From NCBI RefSeq assembly GCF_019799925.1, contig NZ_JABGCG010000001.1, forward strand, positions 434,001-498,000: a stretch of 64,000 nucleotides of DNA. Direction: 5' to 3'. Source of the DNA: Blastococcus sp. CPCC 205250. Lineage in GTDB: Bacteria > Actinomycetota > Actinomycetes > Mycobacteriales > Geodermatophilaceae. This document shows, in pieces, positions 38,684 through 47,592 of this stretch (its first letter is position 1; each line of letters starts with the position of its first letter). The notes beneath the pieces were generated by a model that saw only the letters and a list, made by a program, of their open reading frames with translations, was not told the DNA's origin and searched no databases. Position numbers and translations under genes: made by a program.

Positions 38684-39786
38684 CCTCTCCTGCCACCGGC
38701 GGGCTCCCCGACTTCCCGTGGGACTCGCTGGGAGCCGCCCGCACGCGGGCGGCCGAGCACCCCGGCGGGGTCGTCGACCTCTCCATCGGGACGCCGGTCG
38801 ACGACACCCCTGAGGTCCTGACCGCGGCGCTGGCCGCGGCCGGGAACTCGCCGGGCTACCCGACCGCGCTCGGCACCGCGGACCTGCGGACGGCGGCGGC
38901 CGGCTGGCTCGAGCGCCGGCTCGGCGTCCGGCTCGCCGACCCCCTGGGCGCCGACCCCTCGGTGGTCCCGACGGTCGGCTCCAAGGAACTCGTCGCGCTG
39001 CTGCCGACGCTGCTCGGGCTGCGCTCCGGCACCGTCGTCATCCCCGAGGTCGCCTACCCGACCTACGAGGTCGGCGCGGTCGTGGCCGGGCTGTCGGTGC
39101 TGCGCAGCGACGTGCCGCCGGCCGACCCGGGCGACGTCGTGCTGGTCTGGCTCAACTCCCCGGGCAACCCGCACGGCCGGGTGCTCTCCGACGACGAGCT
39201 GCGCCGCTGGGCCGCCTGGGGGCGCGAGCACGGCGTCCCGGTCGTGGCCGACGAGTGCTACGCGATGCTCGGCTGGGAGGTCGAGCCCCGCTCGCTGCTG
39301 CACCCCGACGTGGCCGGCGCCGACCACACCGGCCTGCTGGCGGTGCACTCGCTGTCCAAGCAGTCGACCGCCGCGGGCTACCGGGCCGGCCTGGTCTCGG
39401 GCGACCCGGCCCTCGTGCGCCGGATCTGGGACGTCCGCCGGCACCTGGGCCTGCTCGTGCCCGGACCCGTCCAGGCCGCGATGGCCGCCGCCCTGGCCGA
39501 CGACGCGCACATCGACGAGCAGCGCGAGCGCTACGGCTCCCGCCGCGAGCGGCTGGCGGCGGCGGTCCGCGGGGCGGGTGCGCGGATCGACGCCTCCGAG
39601 GCCGGGCTCTACCTCTGGGTCACCCGCGACGAGGACTGCTGGTCGACCATCGACTGGCTGGCCGGCCTGGGCATCGTCGCCGCGCCGGGCTCCTTCTACG
39701 GCCCGGCCGGCGCCCGGCACGTCCGCATGGCGCTCACGGCGACCGACGAGCGGATCGACGCCGCGGTGGAGCGCCTCGCCCGCTGA
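38680..39786 (+). CDS. dapC: Succinyldiaminopimelate transaminase
   Basis: 368 residues. PLP class I aminotransferase: LPDFPWDSL opening, SIGTPVD, VPTVGSKELVALLP, NSPGNPHG, ADECYAMLGW and the PLP lysine in SLSKQSTAAGYRAG. It converts N-succinyl-2-amino-6-ketopimelate to succinyl-DAP. No ATG, GTG or TTG lies in frame before the conserved LPDFPW; the only candidate is CTG at 38680, overlapping the fdxA stop as CTGA. Confidence 0.9.
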   Translation: MTSPATGGLPDFPWDSLGAARTRAAEHPGGVVDLSIGTPVDDTPEVLTAALAAAGNSPGYPTALGTADLRTAAAGWLERRLGVRLADPLGADPSVVPTVGSKELVALLPTLLGLRSGTVVIPEVAYPTYEVGAVVAGLSVLRSDVPPADPGDVVLVWLNSPGNPHGRVLSDDELRRWAAWGREHGVPVVADECYAMLGWEVEPRSLLHPDVAGADHTGLLAVHSLSKQSTAAGYRAGLVSGDPALVRRIWDVRRHLGLLVPGPVQAAMAAALADDAHIDEQRERYGSRRERLAAAVRGAGARIDASEAGLYLWVTRDEDCWSTIDWLAGLGIVAAPGSFYGPAGARHVRMALTATDERIDAAVERLAR

Positions 39787-39815
39787 GGCCGGGTGCGGGT
39801 CACCGGCGGCGCGGC

Positions 39816-39821
39816 TAGCGT
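39816..39821 (+). promoter_or_regulatory. Candidate -10 for leaderless DinB gene
   Basis: TAGCGT, 6 nt before the ATG at 39828, with no Shine-Dalgarno. Confidence 0.4.
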
Positions 39822-39827
39822 GCCGGG

Positions 39828-40340
39828 ATGACGCCACCCCGCGTGCGCCCGCCGGTCGACGGCGACGAGCGCGCCCAGCTGGTCGGCTGGCTGGACCTGC
39901 AGCGGGCGCTGGTCCCGTGGAAGTGCGAGGGGCTGGCCGAGGCCGACGCGCACCGGCCGGTGCTCCCGTCGTCCCCGCTGATGACGGTGGCCGGCATCGT
40001 CTCCCACCTGCGGTGGACCGAGCACTGCTGGTTCGAGGTGCTCTTCGGCGGCGCGCCGACCGGCACCAACGTGCAGTTCGACGAGTCGCGGCCCGACGCC
40101 GACAAGCAAGTCGACGGCGTGCCGCTGGCGCAGCTGCTCGAGGAGTACGCCGCCCAGTGCGCCCGGTCGAACGCGATCGTCGCGGCCGCCGCGCTCGACG
40201 CCGTCTGCCGCAACGAGGAGTACTGCCCGGGGGTGCACCTGCGCTGGGTGCTCACGCACATGGTCGAGGAGACCGCCCGGCACGTGGGGCACCTGGACGC
40301 CGTCCGGGAGCTGGTCGACGGGCGGACCGGCTACTACTAG
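39828..40340 (+). CDS. DinB-family protein (DUF664 type)
   Basis: 170 residues, four-helix bundle. VAGIVSHLRWTEHCWFE provides one metal His, and LTHMVEETARHVGHLDAVREL the other two, the DinB/DUF664 pattern. Such proteins include mycothiol-dependent S-transferases, which suits the mycothiol producer, though activity is not shown. ATG appears leaderless. Confidence 0.85.
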   Translation: MTPPRVRPPVDGDERAQLVGWLDLQRALVPWKCEGLAEADAHRPVLPSSPLMTVAGIVSHLRWTEHCWFEVLFGGAPTGTNVQFDESRPDADKQVDGVPLAQLLEEYAAQCARSNAIVAAAALDAVCRNEEYCPGVHLRWVLTHMVEETARHVGHLDAVRELVDGRTGYY

Positions 40341-40362
40341 CGCGCCGGGCGGGGGCCCAAGC

Positions 40363-40380
40363 GCGGTGCCAGTGCACCGC
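40363..40380 (+). terminator. Terminator hairpin after the DinB gene
   Basis: Perfect 7-bp stem GCGGTGC/GCACCGC with 4-nt loop. A second 8-bp stem follows (40417-40424 with 40430-40437). Confidence 0.55.
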
Positions 40381-40465
40381 CACCTCCGTGCAAGCGGGCG
40401 GTCGCACGCTCTGTCCGCGCCGCCGCGGTGGCGGCGCCCCGCGACCCGCCCCCGGAGGACCCCCG

Positions 40466-40645
40466 ATGACCACGGTGACCATGACGACCTCGATCTTCGA
40501 GGTGCTCGCCGTCCTCTTCCTGCTCGCCCTGGCCCACACCCTGCTCGTCGGCACGACCGACCGGCCGGGCCGGGCCGACCGGGCCTTCGCCGAGGACCCC
40601 GCCGTCGCCGCGGCGCGGCTGGGCGGCGGCCCGGGGCTCAGGTGA
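40466..40645 (+). CDS. Small single-TM protein
   Basis: 59 residues. TTSIFEVLAVLFLLALAHTLLVG is one TM helix, followed by a polar tail. GGAGG lies 8 nt before the ATG, so it is likely translated. No family recognised. Its 3' end overlaps the convergent gene by 8 bp. Confidence 0.6.
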   Translation: MTTVTMTTSIFEVLAVLFLLALAHTLLVGTTDRPGRADRAFAEDPAVAAARLGGGPGLR

Positions 40646-41570
40646 CGAGTTCGAGGCGGACGGCGCCGTCGCCGGCCCGCGAGTCGGTCCAGCCGTCCTC
40701 GACGGTCCAGGTCCGGCCGGCGTAGGAGACCGTCCCGACCTGCAGCCGCTCGGCGTGGGCGACCGCCCAGGTGGCCCCCAGCCAGCCGGCCGCCGGGTCG
40801 ACCGCGACGGCGCCGAACTCCTCGCTGGCCGGCACCCCCAGCTCCCGCTCGGCCTCCCCGGCGGCCGTCGCGGTGCGCTCGCTGAGCCGGCCGCCGACCG
40901 CCTGCGGCTCCCAGCTGCAGCTCAGCCCGCCGGTCAGCAGCGCGGTGCCCAGCGCCTGCGCCATGGGCTCGTGCTTCTGGTACGCCTCGGGGAAGCCGCT
41001 GCGCTGCACGGCCTGGGCGACCTCGGTCAGCCGGCCGGTCTCCCAGCCGGGCACCTCGACCAGCCGGTCGTAGAACTGCCCCGCGGCGTACACCGGGTCG
41101 CGGACCTGCTCGGGGCTGCCCCAGCCCTGGGAGGGGCGCTGCTGGAACAGGCCCAGGGAGTCGCGGTCGCCGTGGTCGAGGTTGCGCAGCGTCGACTCCT
41201 GCTGGGCGGTCGCCAGCGCGATGACCACGGCACGGTCGGGCAGGCCGCGGGCGCGCGCGACCGCCGCGATCGTGGCCGCGGAGGCCGCCTGCTCGCCCGT
41301 CAGCTCCAGCTCGCTGCCCGCGACGGTGCACCGGCCGGCGGCCGAGGCCGGCGTCCGGTCGCCGGCGACCCGCAGGCCCAGCACCACGACGACCGCGATC
41401 GCGACGAGGGCGGCGGCCCAGCCGAGCACCGCGGGGGGCACGCTGCGGCGGGACCGGCGGCGCCGCCGCCGGGCCGTGCCCGCCGGCCGGCGCGCCCCGG
41501 CCGGGCGGGCGCCGGTGCCTGCCCCGCTGCGTCGTCCGGCGGCGGGGCGGCGGTGCCGGGGGCTGCTCAT
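40638..41570 (-). CDS. Membrane-anchored lytic-transglycosylase-like protein
   Basis: 310 residues. A very basic, proline/arginine-rich N-terminus of 45 residues, one TM helix (about 46-68), then an extracytoplasmic domain: ATAQQESTLRNLDHGDRDSLGLFQQRPSQGWGSPEQVRDPVYAAGQFYDRL, a lysozyme-like arrangement with Glu in QQES as candidate catalytic acid and GLFQQR like the goose-lysozyme/SLT motif. Homologues are often misnamed heavy metal transporter. Peptidoglycan cleavage is inferred. Confidence 0.7.
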   Translation of the reverse strand: MSSPRHRRPAAGRRSGAGTGARPAGARRPAGTARRRRRRSRRSVPPAVLGWAAALVAIAVVVVLGLRVAGDRTPASAAGRCTVAGSELELTGEQAASAATIAAVARARGLPDRAVVIALATAQQESTLRNLDHGDRDSLGLFQQRPSQGWGSPEQVRDPVYAAGQFYDRLVEVPGWETGRLTEVAQAVQRSGFPEAYQKHEPMAQALGTALLTGGLSCSWEPQAVGGRLSERTATAAGEAERELGVPASEEFGAVAVDPAAGWLGATWAVAHAERLQVGTVSYAGRTWTVEDGWTDSRAGDGAVRLELVT

Positions 41571-41637
41571 CGCCTCCGAGGGTAGGTGCGCTCCCTGGCA
41601 GTTCCCGGGAGGCGGCGACCCGTCGTCGCCGGACCGC

Positions 41638-41643
41638 TAGCGT
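41638..41643 (+). promoter_or_regulatory. Candidate -10 of the alpha/beta hydrolase gene
   Basis: TAGCGT, about 28 nt before the ATG; a short leader with GAGGAGG follows. Confidence 0.4.
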
Positions 41644-41671
41644 GAGCAGCCCGTCTGCGAGGAGGCCCCCC

Positions 41672-42790
41672 ATGTCCGGCGTGCTGCTGCCCGGAGTCCG
41701 TGCCAGCAGGGTGCAGACCCCGCGGCTCACCCAGAACGTGCTGCACCCCGACGACGTCGTGCTCGCCGACCTGGCCGCGACCGGCGGCGACGTCGTGCTG
41801 TTCGTGCACGGCAACGTCAGCTCGTCGCTGTTCTGGCAGGAGCCGCTGCTGGCCCTCGCCGGCACCGGCCGCGTGCGGCCGATCGCGGTCGACCTGCGCG
41901 GGTACGGCGACACCGACCCGCTGCCGGTCGACGCCCGCCGCGGGGTCCGCGACTGGGCCGACGACGTCGCCGCGCTCGTCGAGGGCCTCGGCCTCGCGCG
42001 GGTGCACCTGGTCGGCTGGAGCATGGGCGCGGCCGTCGTCCTGCAGTACCTGCTCGACGCCCCGGCGCGGGTGGCGTCGGTGGCGCTCGTCGCGCCCGTC
42101 TCGCCCTACGGCTTCGGCGGCACCGCCGGGCCGGAGGGCCGCCGGCTGGCCGAGGACGGCGCGGGCTCGGGCGGCGGCGCGGCCAACCCCGACTTCGTCG
42201 CGGCGCTGGCGGCGGGGGACACCTCCGACGCCTCGCCGACCAGCCCGCGGTCGATCCTGCGGGCCTTCTACGTGGCGCCGGGGTCCCTGCCGCTGGACCC
42301 CGAGTTGGAGGACGTCTTCGTCGCCTCGATGCTGACCACCCGCACCGGCACCGACCACTACCCGGGCGACAGCGCGACCAGCCCGGCCTGGCCCGGGGTG
42401 GCACCGGGGGCGCACGGCGTCCTCAACACGATGGCGCCGACCGTGCTGGACCTCTCCGGGATCGTCGACCTCGAGGTCAAGCCGCCGCTGCTGTGGATCC
42501 GCGGCGACGCCGACGCCATCGTGTCCGACACCTCGGCGTTCGACCTGGCGTACCTCGGTCAGCTGGGCGCGGTGCCGGGCTGGCCGGGGGAGGCCGAGTG
42601 CCCGCCGCAGCCGATGGTCGCCCAGACCCGCGCGGTGCTCGACCGCTACGCCGCCTCGGGAGGGGCCTACCGCCAGGTGCTGCTCCCCGGCGTGGGGCAC
42701 TCCCCGCACGTCGAGCGGCCGCAGGAGTTCGTGGTCGCCCTGCTCGAGCACCTCGACGTCCCCGCCGAGGCCCCGGCCAACCTGACGTGA
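41672..42790 (+). CDS. Alpha/beta hydrolase
   Basis: 372 residues. VVLFVHGNVSSSLFW (oxyanion HGN), nucleophile in VGWSMGAAV, acid in WIRGDADAIV and His in GVGHSPHVE form the triad. A roughly 100-residue cap lies between the nucleophile and the acid. Substrate unknown; the dap genes next to it do not imply a role. GAGGAGG precedes the ATG by 6 nt. Confidence 0.85.
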   Translation: MSGVLLPGVRASRVQTPRLTQNVLHPDDVVLADLAATGGDVVLFVHGNVSSSLFWQEPLLALAGTGRVRPIAVDLRGYGDTDPLPVDARRGVRDWADDVAALVEGLGLARVHLVGWSMGAAVVLQYLLDAPARVASVALVAPVSPYGFGGTAGPEGRRLAEDGAGSGGGAANPDFVAALAAGDTSDASPTSPRSILRAFYVAPGSLPLDPELEDVFVASMLTTRTGTDHYPGDSATSPAWPGVAPGAHGVLNTMAPTVLDLSGIVDLEVKPPLLWIRGDADAIVSDTSAFDLAYLGQLGAVPGWPGEAECPPQPMVAQTRAVLDRYAASGGAYRQVLLPGVGHSPHVERPQEFVVALLEHLDVPAEAPANLT

Positions 42791-42795
42791 CGCAG

Positions 42796-42825
42796 CGCCC
42801 CCCTGCGCGCACCCGCAGGGGGGCG
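42796..42825. terminator. Bidirectional terminator hairpin
   Basis: Perfect 12-bp stem (42796-42807 with 42814-42825), 6-nt loop, between the convergent hydrolase and dapD. Confidence 0.8.
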
Positions 42826-42835
42826 GGGCCTCCCG

Positions 42836-43807
42836 CTAGTTCTTGTGCAGGTCGGCGTTGAGGGCGCCCCACTCGCCGGAGCGGGGCAGGGCCTCCAGCG
42901 CGCCGCTGACGCTGTTGCGGCGGAACAGCAGCCCGCTGCGGCCGGAGAGCTCGCGCGCCTTGACCGTCGAGCCGTCGGGCAGCGTGACGACCGACCCCGC
43001 GGTCACGTAGCAGCCGGCCTCGACGACGCAGCCGTCGCCGAGGGAGATGCCGACGCCGGCGTTGGCGCCCAGCAGGCAGCCGCTGCCGATCGACACGACC
43101 TCCTTGCCGCCGCCGGAGAGCGTCCCCATGATCGACGCGCCGCCGCCGATGTCGCTGTCGGCGCCGACGACGACGCCCGCGCTGATCCGGCCCTCCACCA
43201 TCGAGGGCCCGAGCGTGCCGGCGTTGAAGTTGACGAAGCCCTCGTGCATGACCGTCGTGCCCTCGGCCAGGTGGGCACCCAGGCGCACCCGGTCGGCGTC
43301 GGCGATGCGGACGCCGGAGGGGATGACGTAGTCGGTCATCTTCGGGAACTTGTCCACCCCGAACACGGTCACGTTGCCGACGGCGGCGCGCAGCCGGTGG
43401 GCGTTGAAACCGGCCGCCTCGACCGGGCCGGCGCTGGTCCAGGCCACGTTGGTGAGCAGGCCGAAGATCCCGGACATGTCCGCGCCGTGCGGGCGGATCA
43501 GCCGGTGGGAGAGCAGGTGCAGCCGCAGCCAGACGTCGTGGGTGTCGACCGCCGGGACGGACAGGTCGGCGATCACCGTGCGGACGGCCACGACCTCCAC
43601 GCCGCGCGCGTCGTCGGTGCGCACCAGCCCGCCGTAGTCCGGGCCCAGCTCACCGGACAGCTCCAGGGCGCCGAGCTGTGCGGTGCCCGTGGCGGCGCCG
43701 GCGGGGGCGCCGAGCCGGGGCTCGGGGTACCAGACGTCGAGCACGGTGCCGGTGCGGGTCACGGTGGCGAGGCCGGCGGCGACGGCGGAGCGGGGAGCGT
43801 CGGTCAC
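42836..43807 (-). CDS. dapD: Tetrahydrodipicolinate N-succinyltransferase
   Basis: 323 residues from the GTG at 43807. The left-handed beta helix is seen as hexapeptide repeats: [32 protein letters not shown] ... [17 protein letters not shown] ... [32 protein letters not shown]. The N-terminal domain is that of the actinobacterial DapD, distinct from the enterobacterial form. It succinylates tetrahydrodipicolinate in lysine/DAP synthesis. Divergent from dapE; no strong ribosome-binding site. Confidence 0.92.
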   Translation of the reverse strand: MTDAPRSAVAAGLATVTRTGTVLDVWYPEPRLGAPAGAATGTAQLGALELSGELGPDYGGLVRTDDARGVEVVAVRTVIADLSVPAVDTHDVWLRLHLLSHRLIRPHGADMSGIFGLLTNVAWTSAGPVEAAGFNAHRLRAAVGNVTVFGVDKFPKMTDYVIPSGVRIADADRVRLGAHLAEGTTVMHEGFVNFNAGTLGPSMVEGRISAGVVVGADSDIGGGASIMGTLSGGGKEVVSIGSGCLLGANAGVGISLGDGCVVEAGCYVTAGSVVTLPDGSTVKARELSGRSGLLFRRNSVSGALEALPRSGEWGALNADLHKN

Positions 43808-43921
43808 GGGAGACGACGGTACCGAGCGCACCCGCCCGCGGTGGCCCCGGTGCGGGACCGCGCCCCGCTCGCCCCTCGCAGGCCCGGGCCGAGCCTCCGG
43901 GCGGGGCCGGACGCGGCCACA

Positions 43922-43927
43922 TAGGCT
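43922..43927 (+). promoter_or_regulatory. Candidate -10 for leaderless dapE
   Basis: TAGGCT, 8 nt before the GTG at 43936; no Shine-Dalgarno between. Confidence 0.4.
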
Positions 43928-43935
43928 CGGTCGTC

Positions 43936-45042
43936 GTGAGCGCCGTCCCGTCCCTGGACCTGTCCGCCGACGTGCTCACGCTCACCCGCGCGCTGGTCGA
44001 CGCCCCGTCGGTGTCGGGCGAGGAGGCCGCGCTGGCCGACGCCGTCGAGGCGGCGCTGCGTGCCCTGGGCGGCCTGGAGGTCGAGCGCGTCGGGGACTCG
44101 GTGCTGGCGCGGACGAACCTCGGCCGGCCGACCCGCGTCGTGCTCGCCGGGCACCTGGACACCGTCCCGATCGCCGACAACGTGCCCAGCCGGCTCGAGG
44201 GCGACCGGCTGTTCGGCTGCGGTACCAGCGACATGAAGTCCGGCGACGCCGTGATCCTCCGGCTGGCCGCCCGCTTCGGCGTCCCGGGCGCGGAGCCCGC
44301 CCACGACCTGACCTTCGTCCTGTACGACAACGAGGAGGTCGAGGCCGTGAAGAACGGCCTCGGCCGGGTCGCGCGCGAGCGCCGCGGCTGGCTGTACGGC
44401 GACCTGGCGATCCTGCTGGAGCCGACCGACGGCGAGATCGAGGCCGGCTGCCAGGGCACGCTGCGCGCGGTGCTCGAGGTGCGCGGCCGGCGGGCGCACA
44501 GCGCGCGGAGCTGGCTGGGCGTCAACGCCGTCCACGGCGCCGCGGGCATCCTCGCCACGCTCGCCGCGTACGACGCGCGCGAGGTGGACATCGACGGCTG
44601 CCGGTACCGCGAGGGCCTCAACGCGGTGCGGATCGAGGGCGGGGTGGCCGGGAACGTGATCCCCGACGAGTGCCGGGTGACGGTGAACTTCCGCTACGCG
44701 CCCGACCGCGACGAGGACGCCGCGGAGGCCCACGTCCGCGAGGTGTTCACCGATGCGCTGGCCGGGGGCGCCACGCTGACCGTCGTCGACAACGCCGGGG
44801 GAGCGCTCCCCGGACTCGCCGAGCCCGCCGCCGCCGCGTTCGTCGCCGCCGTCGGGCGTCCCCCGCGCGCCAAGCTGGGCTGGACCGACGTCGCCCGCTT
44901 CGCCGCCTTCGGCATCCCCGCGGTGAACTACGGGCCCGGCGACCCGCAGCTGGCGCACACCCGCGAGGAGTCGGTCCTCGTCGAGCGGCTGCAGCCCGCC
45001 GAGGACGCCCTGGTCGCCTACCTCTCCACCCCGCCCGCCTGA
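43936..45042 (+). CDS. dapE: Succinyl-diaminopimelate desuccinylase
   Basis: 368 residues, M20 family. [54 protein letters not shown] and the final [13 protein letters not shown] provide the two-zinc site ligands (His, Asp, Glu, Glu, His) and the catalytic Asp. It yields LL-DAP. The GTG start matches conservation and lies near a TAGGCT -10. Followed 22 bp later by the LOG gene. Confidence 0.93.
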   Translation: MSAVPSLDLSADVLTLTRALVDAPSVSGEEAALADAVEAALRALGGLEVERVGDSVLARTNLGRPTRVVLAGHLDTVPIADNVPSRLEGDRLFGCGTSDMKSGDAVILRLAARFGVPGAEPAHDLTFVLYDNEEVEAVKNGLGRVARERRGWLYGDLAILLEPTDGEIEAGCQGTLRAVLEVRGRRAHSARSWLGVNAVHGAAGILATLAAYDAREVDIDGCRYREGLNAVRIEGGVAGNVIPDECRVTVNFRYAPDRDEDAAEAHVREVFTDALAGGATLTVVDNAGGALPGLAEPAAAAFVAAVGRPPRAKLGWTDVARFAAFGIPAVNYGPGDPQLAHTREESVLVERLQPAEDALVAYLSTPPA

Positions 45043-45064
45043 CCGTCCCCTGGAGGAGCCCCGC

Positions 45065-45901
45065 ATGACGACCACGCCCGAGCCGGCCGGAGGCCGCAGG
45101 CCCCGGCCGACACGTCACCGCGGGCCGGTGATGCTGCGCGGCGGCGAGCCGGACCCCCAGACGGTCGGGACGACGACCGACCAGCGGCTGCTCGACCGCC
45201 GCGGCCCCGCCGACTGGGTGCACACCGACCCGTGGCGGGTGCTGCGCATCCAGAGCGAGTTCGTCGAGGGCTTCGGGCTGCTCGCCGAGCTGCCCAAGGC
45301 GGTCAGCGTCTTCGGCAGCGCCCGCACCAAGCCCGACGACCCGTACTACGCCGCCGGCGTCGAGATCGGCGCCGCGCTGGCCCGCGCCGGGTACGCCGTC
45401 ATCACCGGCGGCGGGCCGGGCGCCATGGAGGCGGCCAACCGCGGGGCGTGCGAGGCCGAGGGCCTGTCGGTGGGCCTGGGCATCGAGCTGCCGTTCGAGC
45501 AGGAGCTCAACGAGTGGGTCGACGTCGGCATCGCGTTCCGCTACTTCTTCGTCCGCAAGACGATGTTCGTGAAGTACGCGCAGGCCTTCGTGATCCTCCC
45601 CGGCGGGTTCGGCACCCTCGACGAGCTGTTCGAGTCGCTGACGCTGGTGCAGACCCGCAAGGTCACCCGCTTCCCGGTGATCCTCTACGGCAGTGCCTAC
45701 TGGTCGGGGCTGATCGACTGGATCCGGGCGACCATGGTCCCGGCGGGCACCATCAACCAGGCCGACCTGGACCTGTTCACGGTGACCGACGACGTCGAGG
45801 AGGTCCTCGCCCTCATCAAGGCGGCCGACGTCGGCCGGGACCCCGGTGACGGCGGCGGCGGCATGCGCGCCCCGCGCGACAGCGGCCCGGTCGATGACTG
45901 A
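45065..45901 (+). CDS. TIGR00730/LOG-family Rossmann protein
   Basis: 278 residues. VSVFGSARTKPDDPYY, GGGPGAMEAANRGACEAEG and LPGGFGTLDELFE are the nucleotide-binding PGGxGTxxE hallmark of LOG proteins (cytokinin-activating phosphoribohydrolases or nucleotide 5'-monophosphate nucleosidases). The first 60 residues are an actinobacterial extension. GGAGGAG precedes the ATG. Located after dapE as in mycobacteria. Confidence 0.9.
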   Translation: MTTTPEPAGGRRPRPTRHRGPVMLRGGEPDPQTVGTTTDQRLLDRRGPADWVHTDPWRVLRIQSEFVEGFGLLAELPKAVSVFGSARTKPDDPYYAAGVEIGAALARAGYAVITGGGPGAMEAANRGACEAEGLSVGLGIELPFEQELNEWVDVGIAFRYFFVRKTMFVKYAQAFVILPGGFGTLDELFESLTLVQTRKVTRFPVILYGSAYWSGLIDWIRATMVPAGTINQADLDLFTVTDDVEEVLALIKAADVGRDPGDGGGGMRAPRDSGPVDD

Positions 45902-45962
45902 CGCCCCGGGCCCTGTGGTCGACGCCCCGGGTCCGGGCGGGGCGCTCGACGCCCCGGGTCCG
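45898..45962 (+). repeat. Three imperfect GACGCCCCGGG repeats
   Basis: GACGCCCCGGG begins at 45900, 45921 and 45948 (spacing 21 and 27). The short gap between the LOG gene and the DivIVA-like gene consists almost wholly of these units. Confidence 0.7.
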
Positions 45963-45975
45963 CGCAGGGCCTGAC

Positions 45976-46377
45976 GTGCTGTCCGCGCTCGTCTTCGTCG
46001 TCAGCGTCCTGCTGGTCGGCGGGCTGCTCTTCCTCGGCGGCTCGCTGCTGCTCGGGCGGGGCGAGACCCAGCCGCCGGCGGAGCTGGACCGCTCGCCGGT
46101 CGAGCTGCCCGCCGACCGGCCGGTCACCGGCGACGACGTGCGGGCGCTGCGCATCTCGGTGACCGTGCGGGGCTACCGGATGACCGAGATCGACTGGGTG
46201 CTGGAGCAGCTGGCCGCCAGCATCGAGGAGCGCGACCGGGAGATCGCCGCGCTCCGCGCCCGCGTGGGCACGACCGACCCCGGGCCGGCGACGCCGGCCA
46301 CCCCCTCCCCGGACGCGGTCCCCGACCCGTCCCACGACACCGCCGCGCGCGGGAACGGAGCGCCGTCCGGTGCGTGA
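45976..46377 (+). CDS. Small membrane DivIVA-domain protein
   Basis: 133 residues. TM helix at 3-28, then LPADRPVTGDDVRALRISVTVRGYRMTEIDWVLEQLAASIEERDREIAAL, a DivIVA-like coiled segment (DVRxxRF-like repeat), and a proline/alanine-rich tail. Equivalent small proteins sit between the LOG and tagA genes in mycobacteria. A role at curved or septal membrane is inferred from the domain. Overlaps the next gene by 8 bp. Confidence 0.7.
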   Translation: MLSALVFVVSVLLVGGLLFLGGSLLLGRGETQPPAELDRSPVELPADRPVTGDDVRALRISVTVRGYRMTEIDWVLEQLAASIEERDREIAALRARVGTTDPGPATPATPSPDAVPDPSHDTAARGNGAPSGA

Positions 46378-46834
46378 GCTGACCGAGCGGGTCGAGATCG
46401 AGGCACCCCCCGAGCGGGTCTGGGCCGCGCTCACCGACTGGACCCGGCAGGGCGAGTGGATGCTCGCCACCGACGTGGAGACCGTCGGCGGCCCGGCGCA
46501 GGGCGTGAAGGGCCGGCTCGCCGCGCGCACCGGGCTCAAGCTGCCCGGCCGGCGCCGGCACGTCGGCGTGCTCGACACGATGGTGATCACCGAGTGGGAG
46601 CCGCCGCGCAGGGTGGTGGTGCAGCACACCGGCCGGATCGTCCGCGGCCCGGGCATCTTCGAGGTCGAGCCACGCGAGGGCGGCGGGTCGACCTTCGTCT
46701 GGACCGAACAGCTGTGGCTGCCCTTCGGCCTCCTGGGCGTCGTCGGCTGGCCGCTGGCCAAGCCGTTCGTCGTCCTCGGGGTGCGGCTCTCGCTGCGCCG
46801 GTTCGCCGCCTTCGCCCGCACGTACCCCTCCTGA
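46370..46834 (+). CDS. SRPBCC family protein
   Basis: 154 residues. LTERVEIEAPPERVWAALTDWTRQGEWM opens a START-like fold; the final helix is LAKPFVVLGVRLSLRRFAAFARTYPS. Probably binds a hydrophobic ligand; no catalytic signature. Translationally coupled to the DivIVA-like gene and followed 4 bp later by the alkylation-repair gene. Confidence 0.85.
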   Translation: MRELTERVEIEAPPERVWAALTDWTRQGEWMLATDVETVGGPAQGVKGRLAARTGLKLPGRRRHVGVLDTMVITEWEPPRRVVVQHTGRIVRGPGIFEVEPREGGGSTFVWTEQLWLPFGLLGVVGWPLAKPFVVLGVRLSLRRFAAFARTYPS

Positions 46835-46838
46835 GCCC

Positions 46839-47558
46839 GTGTCCGCCGCGGAGATCCGCGCCGCGCTGGCGGAGCTGGCCGACGCCGAACGCGCGGCGGG
46901 CATGGCCGGCTACTTCCAGGCCCGGCCGGGCGGCTACGGGGAGGGTGACCGGTTCCTCGGGATCGCGGTCCCCCCGCAGCGGGCCGTCGCCCGCCGGTAC
47001 GCGGCGACGACGCCTCTGGACGACGTCGGCGAGCTGCTGGGCAGCCCCTGGCACGAGGAGCGGCTGACGGCGCTGTTCGTGCTGGTCCGCCGGTTCGAGC
47101 GGGGCGACGACGACGAGCGCGCGCGGATCGTCGAGCTGTACCTCGCCTGCCGCGACCGGGTGGACAACTGGGACCTCGTCGACGCCTCCGCGCCGTACCT
47201 GCTCGGGCCGTGGCTGCTCGACCGCGACGACTCGGTCCTCGACGAGCTGGCCGGGTCGGGCTCGGTGTGGGACCGCCGCATCGCGGTGATGGCGACCTTC
47301 GCCGGCGTCCGTGCCGGGCGGCCGGAGGCGACGCTGCGGCTGGCCGACCGGCTGCTCACCGACCCCGCCGACCTGGTGCAGAAGGCGGTGGGCTGGATGC
47401 TGCGCGAGGTCGGCAACCGGGACCTGGCGCGGGCGGAGGAGTTCCTCGCGCCGCGGTACGCGCGGATGCCGCGCACGATGCTCCGGTACGCGATCGAGCG
47501 GTTCCCCGCCGAGCGGCGCCGCGACTACCTCGCCGGACGGGTCCGACCGCGCACTTGA
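46839..47558 (+). CDS. DNA alkylation repair protein (AlkD-like HEAT repeats)
   Basis: 239 residues made of paired helices: YFQARPGGYGEGDRFLGIAVPPQRAVARRY, SPWHEERLTALFVLVRRFE, DRVDNWDLVDASAPYLLG, DLVQKAVGWMLREVGNRD. The W-D-L-VD and KAVGWMLRE motifs are those of AlkC/AlkD HEAT glycosylases, which remove cationic alkyl bases. With tagA 3 kb away it gives two base-excision enzymes for 3-methyladenine in this block. Confidence 0.88.
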   Translation: MSAAEIRAALAELADAERAAGMAGYFQARPGGYGEGDRFLGIAVPPQRAVARRYAATTPLDDVGELLGSPWHEERLTALFVLVRRFERGDDDERARIVELYLACRDRVDNWDLVDASAPYLLGPWLLDRDDSVLDELAGSGSVWDRRIAVMATFAGVRAGRPEATLRLADRLLTDPADLVQKAVGWMLREVGNRDLARAEEFLAPRYARMPRTMLRYAIERFPAERRRDYLAGRVRPRT

Positions 47559-47592
47559 CCCGGCCCCTGGGGCCGGCCGGAGGGTCGGGGAC

